A stretch of DNA of 41,897 bases, taken from the NCBI GenBank assembly GCA_031262745.1, contig JAISHE010000044.1, forward strand, positions 1-41,897. The letters are read 5' to 3'. Below, piece after piece: positions 1 through 6,908 of this stretch (within the stretch, counting starts at the first letter, position 1; every line of letters starts with the position of its first letter). The translations under genes were made by a program, and so were the position numbers. Below the pieces are notes generated by a model, which had not been told where the DNA came from, searched no databases, and was given only the letters and a program-made list of their open reading frames with translations. Source of the stretch: Culturomica sp. Its GTDB lineage: Bacteria; Bacteroidota; Bacteroidia; Bacteroidales; Marinifilaceae.

Positions 1-9
1 CTTTGGTTA

Positions 10-80
10 GCATAGTTGAATTTTTATAGTTAATTATTTGGTTATCAGCTATAAATATAGCTATTTCTATTTAACTATGC
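10..80. promoter_or_regulatory. Nested inverted repeats upstream of abiEi remnant
   Basis: Bases 10-21 (GCATAGTTGAAT) and 69-80 (ATTTAACTATGC) form an 11-of-12 inverted repeat. Inside it, AGCTAT at 47-52 and ATAGCT at 57-62 form a perfect 6-bp stem with loop AAAT. AbiEi antitoxins are known to repress their own promoter by binding inverted repeats, so this is a plausible operator. That role is inferred from position only. Confidence 0.4.
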
Positions 81-141
81 AACTTTTTTTAACTTTTTCT
101 TATCCCGAACTCAGGTTATTACGTTTTGAAATTACAAACCA

Positions 142-948
142 ATGAAAACCAAAAGCAAAAATACATACAATTATTTGAATAAATACTTGATTGAGGTCAG
201 GTCGCAAGGGCGTTATGCGTTCACGCTTAGTGAAATTGAGAATAAATTCAATATGCCCTACGATATTTTTCGGCAAAGTTTGTATCGCCTAAAACGAAAA
301 AACGAAATTGCTCAAGTTCGTCAAGGTTTTTATGTGGTTATTCCTCCCGAATACTCAAAACAAGTTTTTTTGCCACCCTATTTGTACATTGACGATTTAA
401 TGAAGTGGCTCGGTAAATCGTATTATGTGGGATTGCTATCGGCGGCAGCTTTGTATGGCGCAGCACATCAACAGCCTATGGGTTACACCATTGTTACGGA
501 AACGCCTGCGCCTCGAAATATTGAAAAACTGAAAATTGATTTTTTTGCTAAAAAATCTTTTTTGCAAGACGGCATTACGCAGAAAAAAACGCCTGTCGGA
601 AATATGCCTGTATCGTTGCCCGAACTGACAGCGTTGGATTTGTTTGATTATATTCACAAGTTTGGCATCAACCAAATTACGACTATTTTACAAGAATTGT
701 CGGAAGAAATGAAACCGACCGTTCTTTTGAAAATTGCCAAACAATTCTCCAATACGGCTGCCATATAACGCTTGGGTTATATTTTGGAGGCGGAAATTAC
801 GAATGAAAAATTAGCCGATTATTTGTATAAAGCGTTGCAAGACAGAACGTTTTTTCCTATTCCGCTTTCGCTCGACAATGAGAAAAAAGGCGAAACCGAC
901 AACCGTTGGAAAGTAATTAAAAATATGGAAATAGAAAGTGATTTATGA
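142..948 (+). pseudogene. AbiEi-type antitoxin, interrupted by in-frame stop
   Basis: The reading frame starts at ATG 142 and runs 208 codons to TAA at 766-768. The same frame then stays open to TGA at 946-948, and the downstream part (beginning RLGYILE and continuing KLADYLYKAL) reads as the normal AbiEi C-terminus. The N-terminus resembles the winged-helix domain of type IV antitoxins (roughly residues 25-65, including YRLKRKNEIAQVRQGFYVV). One base change (for example CAA to TAA) would explain the stop, so I call it a pseudogene. A shortened antitoxin could still bind DNA through its N-terminal domain. The next reading frame overlaps its stop as ATGA, the layout of an intact AbiEi-AbiEii operon. 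A sequencing error at 766 is the alternative. Confidence 0.75.
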
Positions 949-998
949 TAGCACAAAGATATATTGAAGAATGGCGATCCACTGCACCGTGTTTTTAA
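945..998 (+). pseudogene. Remnant of AbiEii-type toxin start
   Basis: ATG at 945-947 overlaps the antitoxin stop (ATGA) and opens a frame reading MIAQRYIEEWRSTAPCF before TAA at 996-998. This resembles the first residues of AbiEii nucleotidyltransferase toxins, which commonly begin with M-I-x-x-x-Y-I-x-E-W and then an A-P motif. The remaining roughly 250-300 codons are absent, and I see no toxin-like sequence in the following 300 bases in any frame. The toxin is therefore lost rather than frameshifted. The fragment is short, so the assignment rests on the match plus its position behind the antitoxin. Confidence 0.55.
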
Positions 999-1318
999 CA
1001 GAGTTTTAAAGCACTTCGGCTTTGTAAAAAAATCAAAAAGAGAAAAAACAATTTTTAGAGGTGCCTGTAATATTTTAGGAATCTTTTCCGAAAATATGCG
1101 AAATACAATCATTTTTGGATTAACACTTGTTTTGGCATACATTGCATCCGAAAAAATAGATTACATTATATTTGACACTATTTATTAAAAACATTTAACA
1201 TTATTTTGGATGTTAAAAAAGTTTAATACCTTTGTTGCCATTGATATGAAAAAATGATTTTAGCCTTTGTGAGAATCATAATACAAAAAACTAAATTTTT
1301 AGAAAAAACAAATAAACT
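999..1318. other. Intergenic, no convincing gene
   Basis: About 320 AT-rich bases between the AbiE remnant and the Roc-COR gene. An open frame of 74 codons (964-1188) has no recognisable domain and overlaps the toxin remnant out of frame. The recognisable content is an inverted repeat at 1195-1216 and a promoter-like box at 1227-1234. Confidence 0.6.
1205..1234 (+). promoter_or_regulatory. Bacteroidota-type promoter for Roc-COR gene
   Basis: TTTG at 1205-1208 and TACCTTTG at 1227-1234 match the -33/-7 pattern, with an 18-nt gap. Transcription would begin near 1241, giving a leader of about 75 nt. The inverted repeat TTAACAT (1195-1201) / ATGTTAA (1210-1216) flanks and overlaps the -33 box and could be an operator. 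Confidence 0.5.
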
Positions 1319-3853
1319 ATGGATACTACGGCTTTTAGAAAACGAATAAAAAAGGAATTGCAAAAAATGAACAGAAAACAACAGATTTTCTTTGCTTGGT
1401 TATCTGCCGTAAGAGCACTGCCTTTTTTAAGCAAACGAGGAGGTTTTTATTATTGGATAAAAGAAGATAGACAGAGACACTTATATGCTGTTTTTAGAGT
1501 GTTAGATGTCAACCAATATTATTTAGAAAAATCTATTACCGCTGCTGCCGCCTACGCCGCCGCCGACGCTGCCGCCGCCGCTGCCGATGCCGCCGCCGAT
1601 GCCAACGCCGCTTACGCTTACGCCGCCGCTGCTGTCGCCGACGCCGCTTACGCCGCCACCGACGCCGCCTACGCTTACGCCGCCGCTGCCGCCAACGCCA
1701 CCGCTCGTGTCGATTACAATATTCGAGATATTCTCTTAAATGATGCGCAAAATATTCAAAAAGGGCATACAACCTTCAAAAACTACTTAGAACTATACGG
1801 AACTATATTGGAAAATTTTCTGCAAGCATTAGATAATGAGCATTGTACGTACTGGGGAAACTTATATAAAGATATTTTTAAAAACAATTTTGTGTTGGAT
1901 AAAGAATCGCTTGAAAGGCGGATGAATGTTCCGGCAGAAATTCAAGATTTAGGTGCCGCTGCTGTTGCCGGCTATTTGGAAGATTTGGAAAAACAGGGTG
2001 CGAAACATCTCAATGAGGCTCGCATTATTATTTTAGGAGAAAAAGGAGCCGGAAAAACCTGCCTCGCACGCAGGTTGAAAAATCCGAATGCCGCCATGAC
2101 CACAGACGAAGAAAGTACCGCAGGAGTGGATTCTACGCTTTGGAAATTGGAACATGATGACATTAATGTACATATTTGGGATTTTGCAGGACACGTTGTT
2201 ACCCATGCCGTACATCAGCTTTTCCTCTCGGAACGGTGCTTGTACATAATAGTTTACGATGGTCGTACAGAAGAACGAAATCGTCTTGAATACTGGCTTA
2301 ATCACATAAAAAATTATGGTGGAGATTCAAAAGTTTTCATTCTGGTAAACAGAAGAGATAATCATTCTTGTGAAATACCTATCAACAGTTTACGAGAAGC
2401 GTATCCTAATATAGTCGGATTTTATGATTTTTCGATTAAGACTGATAGTGGCAAATTGGAAGAATTTCGTAAAGATATTACTGCGTATATTAAAAATAAT
2501 CCTTCGTGGAGCAATTTGAACATTCCTGCCAACGATTTCAAAGTCAAGGAAGAGTTGGAATTACTTTTTACTCAAAATAACAAAGACTGTATAGATTTAG
2601 AAGAATTTAAGAAAGTTGCGAAAAAAAATGGTGTAGATGATATTGACAGATTGTTGAAAAATCTCCATGCTTTGGGTATTTGCTTACGATATAAAAAAGT
2701 GGAAAATTATAATACCTTGGTATTGAATCCCGAATGGATAAGTCAAGGAATTTACAAGATTATCAATTGGGTGCATAACGAAAACAAATATTCGATAAGC
2801 GTAAAAGATTTTTCCGCAGTATTTGAACAGGACATTGCCCGTTATCCCGAAGATAAGTATTCCTATTTTTTTGAGTTGATGAAAACGTATGAATTGGCTT
2901 ACGAAACAGGTAAAAGAAGTAGTTTAATCATACCTCACTTATTGCATAAGGATCGTCCTAAAGAATTACCTGATTTCCCTGATGACGAAACTCTAATGAT
3001 TCGCTATAAAGCAAATCAGCCTTTGCCACCCAACACCATTTCCCGTTTTATTGTACGGCATAATGAAGAGATAAAAAAAGGGTATTCGCCATGGCGTTAT
3101 GGTGTAGTGGTGGAAGATAAGAACGGTTCTATTGCTTTGGTTAGAGAAGAAGATCGCATGATATGCGTTTCTGTGAAAGGAAATGATAAAACGGCTTATT
3201 TAAGTAAATTGCGAGAAACGTTAAACGATATTTTTAATTCATACAAAAGCAAGAAACCTGAGTTGCAGTATAAAATAGAAGGACCACAGTCAGTTTCCGG
3301 TTTGAGGGAAAGAGTAGAGCCTCTTTGGTTATCGGAAGCAGCAATTTCTAATCTTTTTGTCAAAAAACCTTCATATTATTTTGATGCGGATTCCGGTAGG
3401 GAAATACCAATACAGGTTATAGTTAATTATTATTATTATTATCATATTACTGGTGGAGAACAAATTTTTGGAGGAAAAGGAAATATCATCAAACATCAAA
3501 CATTTAATTTAGAGAACTGCAATATTACCTTACAAGGAAACTTAAACGATTTGGCGAGTTTGTTAGAAAAACAAGGAGATAAAGAAGAAGCTGATGAGTT
3601 GAAAGATGCGGCAACGATGTTAGATGCGGCTGAAAAATACAAAACTCCCGAAGAATTAAAGAAAAAAGGAATCCTTGATAGGCTGAAACGACTTGTAGAA
3701 GATTTGGGAGACGAAAACTCCACATTGTATAAAAAAGTTGAAGGAGTTAGAAACGGAATCAGAATAGCGCAAGATATTGGCAAAGGATACAACGATATTG
3801 CACAATGGTGTGGTTTGCCGCAAATTCCAAGACCGTTTTTAGGGAACAATTAA
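1319..3853 (+). CDS. Roc-COR GTPase with N-terminal alanine-rich repeat
   Basis: This 844-aa protein belongs to the ROCO family (Ras of complex proteins plus COR dimerisation domain). Residues 1-74 form a charged helical-looking module. Residues 75-129 are an alanine-rich repeat (A-A-A-Y-A, A-A-D-A patterns) encoded by GC-rich codons. The Roc domain shows the P-loop GEKGAGKT (240-247), the switch II motif DFAGH (288-292) and NRRD (344-347) in place of NKxD. COR follows to about residue 670, then a tyrosine run, a polar segment and a coiled-coil-like C-terminus containing GLPQIP. No leucine-rich repeats are present, although many ROCO proteins have them; the alanine module sits in that place. 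It neighbours a decayed AbiE locus and has its own promoter, which suggests accessory or defence cargo. Its cellular role is unknown to me. Confidence 0.85.
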   Translation: MDTTAFRKRIKKELQKMNRKQQIFFAWLSAVRALPFLSKRGGFYYWIKEDRQRHLYAVFRVLDVNQYYLEKSITAAAAYAAADAAAAAADAAADANAAYAYAAAAVADAAYAATDAAYAYAAAAANATARVDYNIRDILLNDAQNIQKGHTTFKNYLELYGTILENFLQALDNEHCTYWGNLYKDIFKNNFVLDKESLERRMNVPAEIQDLGAAAVAGYLEDLEKQGAKHLNEARIIILGEKGAGKTCLARRLKNPNAAMTTDEESTAGVDSTLWKLEHDDINVHIWDFAGHVVTHAVHQLFLSERCLYIIVYDGRTEERNRLEYWLNHIKNYGGDSKVFILVNRRDNHSCEIPINSLREAYPNIVGFYDFSIKTDSGKLEEFRKDITAYIKNNPSWSNLNIPANDFKVKEELELLFTQNNKDCIDLEEFKKVAKKNGVDDIDRLLKNLHALGICLRYKKVENYNTLVLNPEWISQGIYKIINWVHNENKYSISVKDFSAVFEQDIARYPEDKYSYFFELMKTYELAYETGKRSSLIIPHLLHKDRPKELPDFPDDETLMIRYKANQPLPPNTISRFIVRHNEEIKKGYSPWRYGVVVEDKNGSIALVREEDRMICVSVKGNDKTAYLSKLRETLNDIFNSYKSKKPELQYKIEGPQSVSGLRERVEPLWLSEAAISNLFVKKPSYYFDADSGREIPIQVIVNYYYYYHITGGEQIFGGKGNIIKHQTFNLENCNITLQGNLNDLASLLEKQGDKEEADELKDAATMLDAAEKYKTPEELKKKGILDRLKRLVEDLGDENSTLYKKVEGVRNGIRIAQDIGKGYNDIAQWCGLPQIPRPFLGNN
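1541..1706 (+). repeat. GC-rich alanine codon repeat within Roc-COR gene
   Basis: A block dominated by GCC, GCT, TAC and GAC triplets encodes residues 75-129, mostly Ala with Tyr, Asp and Asn at intervals. Its GC content is far above the AT-rich flanks. All changes are in whole codons, so copy number could vary without breaking the frame. Confidence 0.8.
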
Positions 3854-4257
3854 AACTTGCTCCGATAGGAAGATAAGATTTTATTCTTTCCACAGAGTTT
3901 TGCTACTGAGCCCGTTAAAACCACAAAATTTCCCCACCTTTTTACCTTTCCCACATCGGGAAATAACGGATTTATTATATCCGACCTACTTCGGTATGCT
4001 ATATTAAAGTAATCAGACACTTTTTTATGGCGGCATTGTGCTGTGTGCAAAAAATCTCGAAAGAAATAACTCTCCTATGGTTCCCCTCCACCCATTTTTA
4101 GCACAAAAAAGACAAAAACATAAAAAAATCGAAAAAAAACCTACGTCTAATTGAAAAAGGAGATAAATTGTAGGTATGAAATAAAAGAATTTTTATGAAA
4201 ATGTCCAAAACATTCATTAAATCACACATTTCAAGTTGCTTATCGTCGACAACGCTC
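3854..4257. other. Intergenic, no convincing gene
   Basis: About 400 AT-rich bases between the Roc-COR gene and the 21-bp array. Open frames here show no domain, lipobox or membrane segment. The one notable element is at 4155-4180, which matches the translation start region of the DUF2851 gene (11731-11756) at 24 of 26 bases. Confidence 0.6.
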
Positions 4258-4404
4258 GGAATCCGGTATACCGGATTGAGAATCCCGTACACCGGATTTG
4301 GAATCCCGTATACCGGATTTGGAATCTCGTATACCGGATTTGGAATCCCGTATACCGGATTGAGAATTCCGTGCACCGGATTAGGAACCCCGTATACCGG
4401 ATTC
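4258..4404. repeat. Seven 21-bp tandem repeats, each a near-palindrome
   Basis: Seven head-to-tail units of exactly 21 bp start at 4258, 4279, 4300, 4321, 4342, 4363 and 4384. The consensus is GGAATCCCGTATACCGGATT plus one variable base. The first unit contains a perfect 18-bp palindrome (AATCCGGTATACCGGATT); most others keep the GTATACCGG core. The direct repeat GTCGACAA bookends the array at 4245-4252 and 4413-4420. The array translates openly on both strands (GIPYTGF, NPVYGIP) because 21 is a multiple of three, but no gene-like context supports coding. Confidence 0.85.
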
Positions 4405-4490
4405 AATCCACTGTCGACAATCATACAACTATTTAATTCACAAAGAAAAAGTCGGTATTTTTTATTTTATAAATCTTTAATTTTTTTATT

Positions 4491-5159
4491 ATGTCAAATT
4501 TAGATTTAATACCAACGAAAGACACTGAATTCAACATTTTTCAGAAAGGTGTAATGACCCCTGTAAAAGCGAATGCAGAAGTCTGGGGTGTCCTTCCTGC
4601 GTTGCTTGCTGTTGTTGAGCAATTGCAAACAAAATGGGAGGAAGCATTTGCTCTTGCCGAAGATCCTATGACAAGAACAAATGTGGCAGTGCAAACTAAA
4701 AATTTAGCACGTGAAGAGTATGAAAAGCACCTGCGCAAACTGATAAAAGCGTATCTTGCTAATAATCCTCTTGTAACCGATGAACAACGAGTAGAAATGG
4801 GTCTACCGGTTTATAAACAGACGCATAGTCCCGTACCGGTACCGACAAGCATTCCTGAGGTGGTTGACATCGACCGCAATACGGTTCGCCGCTTAACCAT
4901 TTCTTTCAACGATTCGGAAAGTAAAAAGCGCGCCAAGCCTTTCGGAGTGCAGGGCGCAGTGGTAAAATGGATTGTCGGTGGAGAATATCCCACCGGTATA
5001 GAAGTTTTTACCAATTCTTTGTTGGACACCAAATCACCTATAACGTTGACTTTCACCGAGCAGGAACGTGACCAAACGGTTTACTTTGCTCTTGCTTGGC
5101 AAAACACAAAGGGTGAAATGGGAGATTTCGGCGAAATCCACAGCGTAAAAGTGCCGTAA
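4491..5159 (+). CDS. Conserved-looking hypothetical protein, 222 aa
   Basis: I do not recognise a named family. Residues 1-95 are predicted helical and charged (for example KWEEAFALAEDPMTRTNVAV and EYEKHLRKLIKAYL). A proline-rich linker near residues 110-125 (HSPVPVPTSIPEVV) leads into a C-terminal half that reads as a beta-sandwich, with alternating hydrophobic strands such as TVRRLTISFND and PITLTFTEQERDQTVYFALAW. No signal peptide, lipobox or membrane segment is visible, so it is probably cytoplasmic. It stands alone, directly after the 21-bp array and before a long hairpin, in the accessory part of the window. Codon use resembles the neighbours. Confidence 0.7.
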   Translation: MSNLDLIPTKDTEFNIFQKGVMTPVKANAEVWGVLPALLAVVEQLQTKWEEAFALAEDPMTRTNVAVQTKNLAREEYEKHLRKLIKAYLANNPLVTDEQRVEMGLPVYKQTHSPVPVPTSIPEVVDIDRNTVRRLTISFNDSESKKRAKPFGVQGAVVKWIVGGEYPTGIEVFTNSLLDTKSPITLTFTEQERDQTVYFALAWQNTKGEMGDFGEIHSVKVP

Positions 5160-5190
5160 GATTTCGTAAACGGAATTTCTATCTCAAAAT

Positions 5191-5234
5191 CTGTCGCCAT
5201 TGCTTGGTACACCGACGCCAAGAAGTGGCGACAG
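5191..5234. terminator. Long hairpin between convergent genes
   Basis: CTGTCGCCA (5191-5199) pairs perfectly with TGGCGACAG (5226-5234). An inner stem pairs CTTGG (5203-5207) with CCAAG (5218-5222). There is no strong T-run, only TAATTTTAT on the right. It lies between the 222-aa gene and the oppositely oriented ATPase gene, so a bidirectional transcription stop is likely. Confidence 0.5.
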
Positions 5235-5309
5235 TAATTTTATGATTATTAGCCTGTGGTTATATGGATTTCAGGATGCTTTTATTCAAGTTGTTGCATT
5301 TTTTAGAAT

Positions 5310-6656
5310 CTATTCCACCTTTACTAAATTTGCGATTTTAGAAGCATAGTAAAACGGCAGGTTATGAAGCGTAAACTCTTTGCCTGTCGGGGTTGTTACA
5401 ATATCGACCGAGACCGGGTTTGTCCAAAAGCGTATAGCCGTTCGATGCGGAGCTTTCTCCATAAACTGATGAAGCGACTTCAATTTTGCGTTGTTGCCGG
5501 ACTTAACTTCGATAGGAATAACCTTATCCGAAAGTTGAATAACATAATCAACCTCTGCCGAAGAACCGGCGGCATCGCGCACCCAGAACGAGCGTTTGTA
5601 CGAAAAACGCTTCTCGGCAGTTAGCAACTCCTGTCCCACGATATGTTCGGCTACTAATCCTCGCCACGCACTGCTTATGTCCTTCATACCGAACAACTCA
5701 TTCTGAAGTCCGACCGAATAATTAACCAGTCCGGTATCAAGCCACAGCAGTTTCGGGGAACGACTCTTCTCTCCGATAATGGGTATCATTGTGGAAGTTG
5801 TCGGATAAACCAACTCCATAAGCATCGTTTTTTCCAAAGTGCGGAACGCTTCGCCCATTTCCCGCGAACGGTAGCCCGAATTGCCGAATCGTTCGAAAGT
5901 AATCCTCTGAGCGGCATATCCCCAACCGGATTGCAGAATGTGTCGCAGTAGATTTTGGAGTATCTGATTATCTTCCGCATACTTTTCGACATCGTCGCGG
6001 TAACCGGTCAGCAACGACTCGTATATGCTCTGCAACGCAACTATATCCTGCTTTTTAGAAAATTCATTCACAGCCTCAGGCATTCCGCCAATGAGCGTAT
6101 AGGTGTTGAACAGTCCCATCACTTTGCCGTGCAACACTTCGGGGATACGTGCCTCGAAGTGAGCCTGCTGGAGCTGTGTTTCGCCGATTGCACCCAAAAA
6201 CTCGTTGAACGAACAGGGACGGATGGGTAGATACTCGACCCGACCGACCGGAAACTCTATCTTTTTCTTCTTGTGATTGACGAGCGACTCCAAAAGCGAC
6301 CCTGCGGCGATTACATAAATATGTGGTGCCTCCTCATAGAAATATCGAAGTTGCTCAACCGCCTTGGGTGAGTTCTGAATTTCGTCGATGAATATCAATG
6401 TTCGCCCGTCATTCTTTGGCTGGTTTCTAAGCAGGTATATCGCCGTGAGTAAATTGTTAGTGTCGAGATTCTGCTCGAAAATGGCACGGTCGTTCTCTTT
6501 TTCGAGGTTCAGTTTAAGGTAAACGTCAAATTCCTTGGCAAACTCATCTACAAGTGTGGTCTTCCCCACCTGCCTTGCACCACGCAATACCAACGGTTTG
6601 CGGGTCTCTTTTTTCGCCCAATTTCTTAAATCAATAAGTGCATTTCTGTAAAACAT
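5310..6656 (-). CDS. AAA ATPase with DUF4143 C-terminal domain
   Basis: A 448-aa protein when started at ATG 6656 (MFYRNALIDLRNW). The Walker A motif is GARQVGKT (residues 26-33) and the Walker B is LIFIDEIQ near residue 85. The C-terminal DUF4143 region ends with SSAEVDYVI and IPIEVKSG, the E-x-D ... E-V-K pattern of a nuclease-like fold. This AAA_14/DUF4143 family is widespread and often multicopy in Bacteroidota; its function is unsettled. The frame extends 41 codons further upstream, but that extension is a translation of the tandem repeats at 6678-6795, so I reject it. The minus-strand box TACATTTG (6682-6675) fits a promoter just upstream of ATG 6656. Confidence 0.85.
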   Translation of the reverse strand: MFYRNALIDLRNWAKKETRKPLVLRGARQVGKTTLVDEFAKEFDVYLKLNLEKENDRAIFEQNLDTNNLLTAIYLLRNQPKNDGRTLIFIDEIQNSPKAVEQLRYFYEEAPHIYVIAAGSLLESLVNHKKKKIEFPVGRVEYLPIRPCSFNEFLGAIGETQLQQAHFEARIPEVLHGKVMGLFNTYTLIGGMPEAVNEFSKKQDIVALQSIYESLLTGYRDDVEKYAEDNQILQNLLRHILQSGWGYAAQRITFERFGNSGYRSREMGEAFRTLEKTMLMELVYPTTSTMIPIIGEKSRSPKLLWLDTGLVNYSVGLQNELFGMKDISSAWRGLVAEHIVGQELLTAEKRFSYKRSFWVRDAAGSSAEVDYVIQLSDKVIPIEVKSGNNAKLKSLHQFMEKAPHRTAIRFWTNPVSVDIVTTPTGKEFTLHNLPFYYASKIANLVKVE

Positions 6657-6674
6657 ATCGCTTCTATTTTGAGG

Positions 6675-6682
6675 CAAATGTA
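6675..6682 (-). promoter_or_regulatory. -7 box for DUF4143 ATPase gene
   Basis: Plus-strand CAAATGTA reads TACATTTG on the minus strand, giving an expected start near 6668, 12 nt before the ATG. Half of this box is the first unit of the tandem array, so the repeats fill the upstream promoter region. Confidence 0.4.
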
Positions 6683-6795
6683 ATAAAAGTACGGTAAATT
6701 TCCTAACAACATGTAATAAAAGGACGGTAAAATTTCCTAATAGCATGTAATAAAAGGACGGTAACTTTCCTGATAACATGTAATAAAAGGACGGT
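6678..6795. repeat. Four 33-34-bp tandem repeats upstream of ATPase
   Basis: Units begin at 6678, 6711, 6745 and 6778 (the last partial). Each starts ATGTAATAAAAG, then G/TACGGTAA, TTTCCT and a variable tail ending AAC or AGC. The junctions form ACATGT or GCATGT. The opening word ATGTAATAAAAG also occurs in the array near 41.66 kb. Confidence 0.8.
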
Positions 6796-6875
6796 TGTTT
6801 TTATTGATGTATGTAATAGAATGCTTTATCCTCCGTAAATTTACGATAAAATATAGATACGATGTGGATAATTCG

Positions 6876-6883
6876 TATCTTTG
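6876..6883 (+). promoter_or_regulatory. -7 box for ychF
   Basis: TATCTTTG matches the TAnnTTTG consensus, 25 nt before the ychF ATG at 6909. I do not see a strong -33 element. Confidence 0.5.
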
Positions 6884-6908
6884 CGGGCGAATTAAAATAA
6901 AGCGGAAT

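Noticed and set aside
964..1188. 74-codon frame behind the AbiE remnant
   Set aside because: It is out of frame with the toxin remnant, has no domain or translation signal, and probably reflects AT-rich sequence.
1536..1772. Arginine-rich open frame on the minus strand
   Set aside because: It is the complement of the alanine codon repeat of the Roc-COR gene (GGC/CGG codons) and shows no independent signal.
3850..4050. 66-codon minus-strand frame after the Roc-COR gene
   Set aside because: No domain, no promoter-like box and no start context.
4195..4503. Open frames through the 21-bp array on both strands (GIPYTGF and NPVYGIP repeats)
   Set aside because: A 21-bp period without stops is open by arithmetic; the frame overlaps the next gene start and has no gene-like context.
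6657..6779. 41-codon N-terminal extension of the DUF4143 ATPase
   Set aside because: It is only a translation of the tandem repeats; the family start is MFYRNALIDLRNW at 6656.
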